This document shows positions 58,776 through 64,000 of a stretch of DNA of 64,000 bases, in pieces. Where the stretch lies: assembly GCA_026416815.1 (NCBI GenBank), contig JAOAEJ010000095.1, positions 62,001 to 126,000 on the forward strand. Reading direction: 5' to 3'. Source of the DNA: Clostridia bacterium. Lineage in GTDB: Bacteria > Bacillota > Clostridia > Acetivibrionales > DSM-2933. Below the pieces are notes generated by a model, which did no database searches, was not told where the DNA came from, and saw only the letters and a list, made by a program, of their open reading frames with translations. The position numbers and the translations under genes are program-made. The first letter of the stretch is position 1. Each line of letters opens with the position of its first letter.

Positions 58776-59930
58776 TTACTTCAACGCTTTTTGTACTGCA
58801 GCTACCGAAGCTCCTGCCTCAACATTATAACCAACTTCATCAAATGCATATTCCAGTGCTGCAAAGGTTTTAACTAAATCAAACTTATTTACGTAGCCAC
58901 AGTGGCCTATTCTGAAAATTTTACCCTTCAGATGCTTTTGTCCACCGGTTATCATTATATCATATTTAAGGTTCATTATTTTTCTGATTTTTTCAACATC
59001 TATACCTTCAGGAGCTTTTACTGCTGTAATAATATATGATGAATCTTCCTGTTTGGGTAACAATTCAAGTCCTAATGCCCTAACTCCGGCCTGCGTTGCA
59101 AGGGCCAGTTTTTTGTGCCTTTCAAACACATTTTGGAGTCCTTCTTCTTTCATCATTTTCAGAGCCTCAGCTTGAGCAGTTATAAGCGTAATTGCCGGTG
59201 TATAAGGAGGGTTCTCGGAAGTTTCCTTTAAAATTGCCTTTTTAAACTTCTTATAATCCCAATAGAATTTGGGCAAGGTCGAACGTTCGTATGCCTCCCA
59301 TGCTTTGTCGCTCACACTAACAAAGGCTAATCCCGGAGGGCCCATTAAAGCTTTTTGCGAACCAGTTATAACCACGTCAACTCCCCAGTTGTCAGTTTGC
59401 AGATCAAGCCCACCTAGAGAACTTATAGCGTCAACTATCAGCAGCCTTTCGGTACCTTTTAAAATTTTCCCTACTGCTTCTACATCATTTGTTACGCCTG
59501 TGGAAGTCTCGTTATGTGTCATTAAAACTGCTTTTATTTCTTTGTTTACATCTTTATTAAGAATATCTTCTATTTCGCTTACATTTACTGTCTCTCCCCA
59601 GTTTACAGCAAGCTTTTGTACGTCTAGCCCAAATACCTTCGCTATTTCGGCAAACCTGTCGCCAAAGGCACCAACACTCACAACAAGCACTTTATCACCT
59701 GGTGAGAACATATTCACGATTGCTGATTCCATTGCCCCGGTTCCCGATGAAGCAAACATCAGTACAGGATTTTTTGTCTGGAATACAAATTTCAGGTCCT
59801 CTTGGAGACCATCCAGTACATCCTCAAACTCTTTTGTCCTATGATGTATAATTTGCCTTCCCATAACTTCCAAAACCCTTGGTGGAATCATGGTAGGCCC
59901 CGGCGTCATAAGTAGTTTTTCCTTTTGCAT
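58776..59930 (-). CDS. Class V aminotransferase (serine-pyruvate / alanine-glyoxylate type)
   Basis: This 384-residue PLP enzyme belongs to the small-subunit hydrogenase/AGT branch of class V. Visible are LLMTPGPTMIPPRVL at the start, FASSGTGAMESAIVN, DAISSLGGLDL and the PLP lysine in VVITGSQKALMGPPG. In organisms with this gene next to serA it can act as the phosphoserine or serine-pyruvate aminotransferase; alanine-glyoxylate exchange producing glycine is another option. It is the first gene after a tandem glycine riboswitch, which favours a serine/glycine role. Confidence 0.9.
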   Translation of the reverse strand: MQKEKLLMTPGPTMIPPRVLEVMGRQIIHHRTKEFEDVLDGLQEDLKFVFQTKNPVLMFASSGTGAMESAIVNMFSPGDKVLVVSVGAFGDRFAEIAKVFGLDVQKLAVNWGETVNVSEIEDILNKDVNKEIKAVLMTHNETSTGVTNDVEAVGKILKGTERLLIVDAISSLGGLDLQTDNWGVDVVITGSQKALMGPPGLAFVSVSDKAWEAYERSTLPKFYWDYKKFKKAILKETSENPPYTPAITLITAQAEALKMMKEEGLQNVFERHKKLALATQAGVRALGLELLPKQEDSSYIITAVKAPEGIDVEKIRKIMNLKYDIMITGGQKHLKGKIFRIGHCGYVNKFDLVKTFAALEYAFDEVGYNVEAGASVAAVQKALK

Positions 59931-60009
59931 ATATCATAACCTCCAAATTTGTGTAATCGGACGAACGTTTTTAGAAAGTTTCCTACTGTTGAGCAAATTT
60001 ATAATTAAA

Positions 60010-60245
60010 ACGCAAAAAGGCCAAATCTAAATATAAAAATAGATTTAACCTCTGTAAACGCATATAAAATAAACATACAGTTATTTATTTACTCTGTCCT
60101 TTTGCCTGAGAGATTATAGCCTTACGGCCTTTGCCCCTTCGGCGCCGACATCGGTCTCTCCAGAGGTCCGTCCTGTTGAGGTCTGGCTACCTGAGAGTGC
60201 TACTCCTTCGGTGTATTTCTGTAAACAGAAATCTCTCTCCCCCAA
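60010..60245 (-). promoter_or_regulatory. Tandem glycine riboswitch with terminator-like expression platform
   Basis: On the minus strand two gcvT-type aptamers follow each other (60091-60243). Hallmarks are GGGGGAGAGA, ACACCGAAGGAGTAGC with ACTCTCAGGTA, then GGACCTCTGGAGAGACC, CGCCGAAGGGGCAAAGG and CTCTCAGGCAAAAGGACAG. A hairpin GGTTAAATCTA/TTTAGATTTGGCC followed by TTTTT (about 60012-60058) lies between the aptamers and the start codon. Whether glycine turns the operon on or off depends on how this hairpin competes with the second aptamer, which I cannot settle by eye. Confidence 0.93.
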
Positions 60246-60275
60246 CAATCATCCGACTTTATTCAGTTAAATTTT

Positions 60276-60304
60276 ATTATATTTAAATAGGGAAATCATG
60301 TCAA
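60276..60304 (-). promoter_or_regulatory. Promoter of the glycine riboswitch operon
   Basis: On the minus strand TTGACA (60299-60304) and TATAAT (60276-60281) are 17 bp apart; transcription should begin near 60269, about 25 bases before the first aptamer. Confidence 0.9.
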
Positions 60305-60469
60305 GCATTATTTTGCTCTACAATCTTCCTATTTAAAATTGTATACACCTTTAAGGTTCAAACCGATTTATTAGCTCTTGTTATTTCTGACATTGCTTTT
60401 TTCCCACAAACATTTATTATTTCCATAAGAGTACCATAATATAGGGGCTCCATACAATATTTATTACTT

Positions 60470-61702
60470 TCAGAAAACAAGTTCAAGCTTTGATAATCTG
60501 CCTTTTAAATCTTCAATAACCCTTATTTCTTCTTCAATGTCTCTCGCCTCAAATGTTACCGAAAATCTCAAATAATCCCCTGCTTCATCCCATGGTACAG
60601 TAGAAATTAGCGCCTCTTTTATTAGGTATTCCGATACTTCTCCTGCATTTTTAAATATAATACCCGATTTTGTGCCTTTAGGACACGGTACATAACAGTA
60701 GAAAGTGGCTTTGGGCTTAACTGCTGCAAACCCTAAATCTCTTAATGCTCTAACCAGTAGGTCGTGCCTTCTAGAATATCTTTCACAATTACTCTGTGTA
60801 ATTTCATGGTGATTCAAGGCATATATACCTGCTTTCTGTATAGCTCTGAACTGACCGGAATCGGTATTGTCCTTGACAGTACCATATGCCTTAATTGCAT
60901 TAGAATTACCTACAATAAAAGCCATTCTCCATCCAGTCATGTTAAAAGCTTTAGAAAGAGAGTGAATCTCTACCCCTACCTCACTTGCCCCATCAATAGA
61001 GAGGAAGCTTAAAGGTTTATATCCGTCAAAGGTCAGCCCTCCATAAGCTGCATCCGAAACAACAATTATTTGATTTCGGTAAGCAAACTCTACAACCTCT
61101 TCATAAAATTTCTTTGTAGCTACCTGTCCTGTCGGGTTGTTTGGATAATTAATATAGAGGAGCTTTGCCCTGCTCAAAATATTCTGCGGTATATTGGTAA
61201 GGTCGGGATAGAAGTCATTTTCCTTTAGCAAAGGTAAATTATAAACTTCTCCCCCTACATATTGGGTATAGGTAGATAATACAGGATAACCCGGAACTGT
61301 CGCCAGTGTAATATCTCCGGGGTTTATAAAGGCAAGGGGCAAGGCAGCAAGGATAGGTTTTGAGCCTATACCGTGCAGAATATTTTCGCAAGGATTAATT
61401 CCTTTTAATCCATAAATTCTCTCAAGATATGCTGCCGCTGCTTCTTGAAATTCCGGTATTCCATTGTCTGCATACAATCTATTTTCCGGCTTGCCCGATT
61501 CCTGGACAAGTACACTGACTATATTAGGGTCCGCAGGTAAATCCGGCTCTCCCACACCCATATCTATTAATGAAATATCAGGATTTTTAGATTTCGCCTC
61601 AGCCTTTGCTACTTTTATCTTTGCAAATTTGTAGGTGCCCGTATTGCTTCCAAAACTCTTTCCACCTAATCTCTCTGCTATTTTGTCATTGAAAAAGCTC
61701 AC
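60470..61702 (-). CDS. dapL: LL-diaminopimelate aminotransferase
   Basis: This 410-residue fold type I aminotransferase converts tetrahydrodipicolinate directly to LL-diaminopimelate. Features are LIDMGVGEPDLPADPNI, RLYADNGIPEFQEAAAAYL, INYPNNPTGQVA, VVSDAAYGGLTFDG and the PLP-lysine block HSLSKAFNMTGWRMAF, which is typical of DapL. I place the start at a GTG (61702) behind TGAGGTGATT; the frame extends to an ATG at 61729 without a site. It is 43 bases after lysA, in one operon with lysA and a TrmB-type regulator. Confidence 0.92.
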   Translation of the reverse strand: MSFFNDKIAERLGGKSFGSNTGTYKFAKIKVAKAEAKSKNPDISLIDMGVGEPDLPADPNIVSVLVQESGKPENRLYADNGIPEFQEAAAAYLERIYGLKGINPCENILHGIGSKPILAALPLAFINPGDITLATVPGYPVLSTYTQYVGGEVYNLPLLKENDFYPDLTNIPQNILSRAKLLYINYPNNPTGQVATKKFYEEVVEFAYRNQIIVVSDAAYGGLTFDGYKPLSFLSIDGASEVGVEIHSLSKAFNMTGWRMAFIVGNSNAIKAYGTVKDNTDSGQFRAIQKAGIYALNHHEITQSNCERYSRRHDLLVRALRDLGFAAVKPKATFYCYVPCPKGTKSGIIFKNAGEVSEYLIKEALISTVPWDEAGDYLRFSVTFEARDIEEEIRVIEDLKGRLSKLELVF

Positions 61703-61745
61703 TGCAATCACCTCATTAATGTATCTCATCTCTTTTGGTATAGCC

Positions 61746-62993
61746 CTATAAAAAGTTTCGCATTAGGTCTTCAAACGTATCTCTCCTACGTATCAAAACA
61801 GCATTACCGTCTTCTTTAATAAGCACCTCTGCTGGTCTTAAGCGGTTATTATAGTTTGAACTCATGGAGTAGCCGTATGCTCCTGCATCCATTATCCCAA
61901 GGATATCCCCCTCATCCACCTTTGGAAGCCCTCTATCCTTAGCCACAATATCTCCACTTTCACAGATATTGCCTACGACAGTTACTGTTTGCGATTCTCC
62001 TCCTTTTATTAAGCTTCCGTTTCTATATACCTCTAAATCATGATGGCAATCATACATAGCAGGACGTATTAGTGCATTAAATCCAAGATCGGTACCTACA
62101 TATGTAATACCGCAGTTTTCCTTAATTGAGTATACCTTGCCAAGAAGCACTCCGCACTCCGCTGTGATATAACGCCCTGGCTCTATTTTAAATGCAACTT
62201 CTTTACCGTATTTATTAACCCAATCATTCAGTATCGTGCTGAGTATTTCTCCAAGCTGTTTTAGTTCAAGCCTTTCCTGTCCGTCCTGCTTGCGGTAGGG
62301 TACCCCAAAACCTCCTCCAAGGTCAATAAACTCCAGGTCTTCAAACTGTTCTGCGACCGAAAGCAGCGATTTTACTCCCTGAATATAAGGCTCACCCTGC
62401 ATAAATAACGAGCCTATGTGCTGATTTATACCAACTAATTTCAGGCTATATTCCTTCAAGATACTTTTGATCTCACTTATGTAATCGGTATTGACACCAA
62501 ATTTAGTATTCTTTCCTGCGGTTATTACTTTTTCATGATGTCCTGCACCTACTCCGGGATTGAATCTGACAGCAACCCTGCCACCGGGATTAATTTTGCC
62601 GAATTGCCTCAACTGCGAAACCGAATCAATACTTACTGTAATTCCTCTGTATACAACAAATCTCATCTCTTCTTCCGAAACATTGTTTCCAACGTAGAAT
62701 ATATCTTCAGGCTTAAACCCAGCTGCCATAAGCACATGTATCTCGCCAGGTGACATCGCGTCTACACATAAGCCTTCATCTAATACTATCTTGAGCAGTT
62801 CCAGGTTTGAATTAGCCTTTATGGAGTAGTTTACCTTGAAGTTCGGATAGGATACCAGCCCTTTAACTTCACGGCACCTCTGCCTTAGTATAGCTTCATT
62901 ATAAACGTAAAGTGGGCTTCCGAAGTCACTAATAAGCTTGTCAGGACTTGTGCTCCCGTAAAAGTTTGTTTGTTCGGTAAAATAGTTTTTCAT
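61746..62993 (-). CDS. lysA: Diaminopimelate decarboxylase
   Basis: This 415-residue enzyme makes lysine from meso-diaminopimelate. It is an alanine-racemase-fold PLP enzyme: VNYSIKANSNLELLKIV carries the PLP lysine, GINQHIGSLF the phosphate-near His, DLGGGFGVPYR the glycine loop, FKIEPGRYI and the catalytic Cys region VGNICESGDIVAKDR, then GAYGYSMSSNYN. ATG 62993 follows GGAGGGAGTATT. The middle gene of regulator-lysA-dapL. Confidence 0.95.
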   Translation of the reverse strand: MKNYFTEQTNFYGSTSPDKLISDFGSPLYVYNEAILRQRCREVKGLVSYPNFKVNYSIKANSNLELLKIVLDEGLCVDAMSPGEIHVLMAAGFKPEDIFYVGNNVSEEEMRFVVYRGITVSIDSVSQLRQFGKINPGGRVAVRFNPGVGAGHHEKVITAGKNTKFGVNTDYISEIKSILKEYSLKLVGINQHIGSLFMQGEPYIQGVKSLLSVAEQFEDLEFIDLGGGFGVPYRKQDGQERLELKQLGEILSTILNDWVNKYGKEVAFKIEPGRYITAECGVLLGKVYSIKENCGITYVGTDLGFNALIRPAMYDCHHDLEVYRNGSLIKGGESQTVTVVGNICESGDIVAKDRGLPKVDEGDILGIMDAGAYGYSMSSNYNNRLRPAEVLIKEDGNAVLIRRRDTFEDLMRNFL

Positions 62994-63023
62994 AATACTC
63001 CCTCCTATAGTTATCAATAGAAT

Positions 63024-63713
63024 CTATGACTGCATTTGAATAATCTTTATCTCGTTTGTTAAAGAGTCCTTTATCAAGTGAACCAAGTTTTTATTTTTAG
63101 AATAGAGGCAAGTTGAATTTCCTTCATCCATAATCTCACCTGTAAGAACATGGGATGTATCGGTTATCAGTCTTACCTGTCCAGGCTGTTTCTGGTGGCA
63201 GTAGATAGTTGCACCTTTCATATCAAAACTTGATGACGTAATAATGACCAGTTTAAGCCCTCTGTCCCTTGCTTCTCTTAACTCCTCTATCACATACTCA
63301 AGCTCTGCTCTGGAAATGGAAAGATAAATTCTCTCTTCTGCCTGCAATATCAGATTTTTCATTTTATCAAGTATCTGGCTTCTACCTGTAATTGTTATGA
63401 ATGAATCTTTAGGAGCCTCTCTTTCAGGAGTGTTTTTTTCTATATAATCCAGTACCTCATTCATCTGCCTTTTTATATTTATTACGAGTTCTGAAGCGGG
63501 AACCGCAACATATTTCACTGAATCTCCTTCTATAACATAAGCCCCGCCTTTTTCCACTAACCCAGCCAGGGCAAGATATGCATTTGAACGAGGTATAGCG
63601 GATATCTTTGCAGCCTCGTACCCGGTTAGCTCACCCTCTTTGCATAGAGTTGTGTATAGGATTGATTCGTGTCTCGTAAAACCTGCCTTTATAAGGCACT
63701 CGATAAGGTCCAT
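63024..63713 (-). CDS. TrmB family transcriptional regulator
   Basis: This 229-residue protein starts with a winged helix (LIKAGFTRHESILYTTLCKE, then LTGYEAAKISAIPRSNAYLA) of the TrmB type. A coiled helix and a C-terminal PLD-like sensor domain follow (KNLILQAEERIYLSISRAEL, GLKLVIITSSSF). TrmB proteins usually sense sugars; here the regulator heads a lysine operon, so it may respond to an amino-acid or wall precursor. It is 30 bases before lysA. An inverted repeat overlaps its own promoter, suggesting autoregulation. GGGAGG lies before the ATG. Confidence 0.87.
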   Translation of the reverse strand: MDLIECLIKAGFTRHESILYTTLCKEGELTGYEAAKISAIPRSNAYLALAGLVEKGGAYVIEGDSVKYVAVPASELVINIKRQMNEVLDYIEKNTPEREAPKDSFITITGRSQILDKMKNLILQAEERIYLSISRAELEYVIEELREARDRGLKLVIITSSSFDMKGATIYCHQKQPGQVRLITDTSHVLTGEIMDEGNSTCLYSKNKNLVHLIKDSLTNEIKIIQMQS

Positions 63714-63750
63714 ATAACTAGCCTCCCATAAATTTCACCATTGGTTTATT

Positions 63751-63772
63751 AGTGGTTTTATTTAGTACCACT
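63751..63772. promoter_or_regulatory. Inverted repeat at the regulator-lysA-dapL promoter
   Basis: AGTGGT and ACCACT are 10 bases apart and overlap the -10 element and the predicted start of transcription. It is a candidate operator for the TrmB-type regulator. Confidence 0.5.
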
Positions 63773-63798
63773 ATAATGCAGATTCAATAATTTGTCAA
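63770..63798 (-). promoter_or_regulatory. Promoter of the TrmB-lysA-dapL operon
   Basis: On the minus strand TTGACA (63793-63798) and TATAGT (63770-63775) are 17 bp apart. Confidence 0.88.
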
Positions 63799-63872
63799 TA
63801 TGGATAAGCAACAATTGATTATACACATAACCAATTGTTACCCCCTTATTATTTATATATGTCTTATAATAC

Positions 63873-63908
63873 AAAAAGGGATACTCCCTTTAAGAAGGAA
63901 TATCCCTG
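63873..63908 (-). terminator. Terminator of the gene entering from the right
   Basis: On the minus strand AGGGATATTCC pairs with GGGAGTATCCCT around TTCTTAAA and is followed by TTTTG. Confidence 0.85.
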
Positions 63909-63925
63909 AATATATCCGCTCTATC

Positions 63926-64000
63926 TTATTTAATTTTTTTAGCCTCCATGTCTCTACCCATTTGGTGGAGAATCACACCTGTTACTTCCCCCTTATCATT
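63926..64000 (-). CDS. C-terminal end of a gene cut by the window edge
   Basis: The minus strand reads 24 codons to a stop: NDKGEVTGVILHQMGRDMEA, then KKIK. The pattern DKGEVTG-I-LHQ-GR-M-AKKI resembles the C-terminal tail domain (DUF3471-like) found in serine hydrolases related to beta-lactamases and some peptidases. The main domain is outside the window, so the product is uncertain. A terminator follows. Confidence 0.6.
   Translation of the reverse strand, partial: NDKGEVTGVILHQMGRDMEAKKIK

Noticed and set aside
59275..59290. GAACGTTCG resembling a LexA box
   Set aside because: The half-sites lack the 4-bp spacer, and it lies inside the aminotransferase coding region.

Overview
The window is a chromosome segment of a low-GC, spore-forming Bacillota, most likely an anaerobic member of the Clostridia. 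The evidence is the AT-rich intergenic DNA, strong AGGAGG-type ribosome binding sites, sporulation genes (sigK, a YtvI-like membrane protein, a SpoVD-type penicillin-binding protein, a CwlD-type amidase), a T-box on alaS, Fur boxes of the Bacillus 7-1-7 type and a lysine pathway with dapL. A cluster III cellulolytic relative (Acetivibrio/Ruminiclostridium type) is an inference only. No rRNA or tRNA gene, CRISPR array or intact transposase was seen.

Layout. 1-1.6 kb: tsf (cut by the window edge) and rpsB. 1.7-4.5 kb: a YtvI-like permease, two small membrane proteins and an SGNH-hydrolase lipoprotein. 4.5-11.1 kb: an accessory island lying exactly between a stray 3' half of sigK and the intact sigK gene. 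It holds two tandem AgrD-like autoinducer peptide genes without agrB, a RelA/SpoT-domain protein, zinc-ribbon and membrane proteins, an orphan gene behind a LexA-type box, gene remnants, and three copies of one promoter. 11-19 kb: sigK, a SpoVD-like PBP, then mltG-trmR-U32 (cell wall plus tRNA wobble hydroxylation/methylation) and typA. 19.5-24 kb: one 1492-residue hybrid sensor kinase with two kinase modules. 24.5-32.3 kb: mutS2, a HAD phosphatase, a SPOUT methyltransferase, a Fur-controlled feo operon with feoB split in two, and an amidase. 32.4-38.8 kb: 3D-domain protein, DnaJ/DUF5685 pair, DUF815 ATPase, pgsA, thioesterase. 38.9-45.2 kb: pfkA, a DUF2007-like protein, mtrB (TRAP), dnaE and an HD-GYP protein. 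45.9-53 kb: hemerythrin, yqeY-rpsU, HIT, T-box-alaS, an AI-2E permease and a PRC-barrel protein. 53-60.3 kb: DUF1015 protein, two CBM21-type starch-binding proteins, then serA and a class V aminotransferase behind a tandem glycine riboswitch. 60.4-64 kb: a TrmB-type regulator, lysA and dapL, and the end of a further gene.

The most unusual signals are: (1) the 303-bp direct repeat of the sigK 3' end, whose inner edge lies at an AATGA in sigK, recalling skin-type integration; (2) the orphan tandem AgrD-like peptides with AgrA-like direct repeats at their promoter; (3) the double-kinase sensor protein; (4) two families of roughly 110-120 bp two-hairpin elements scattered between 31 and 52.5 kb; (5) a glycine riboswitch heading a serine-pathway operon. 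All product calls rest on reading motifs and on remembered family features; no database search was run.
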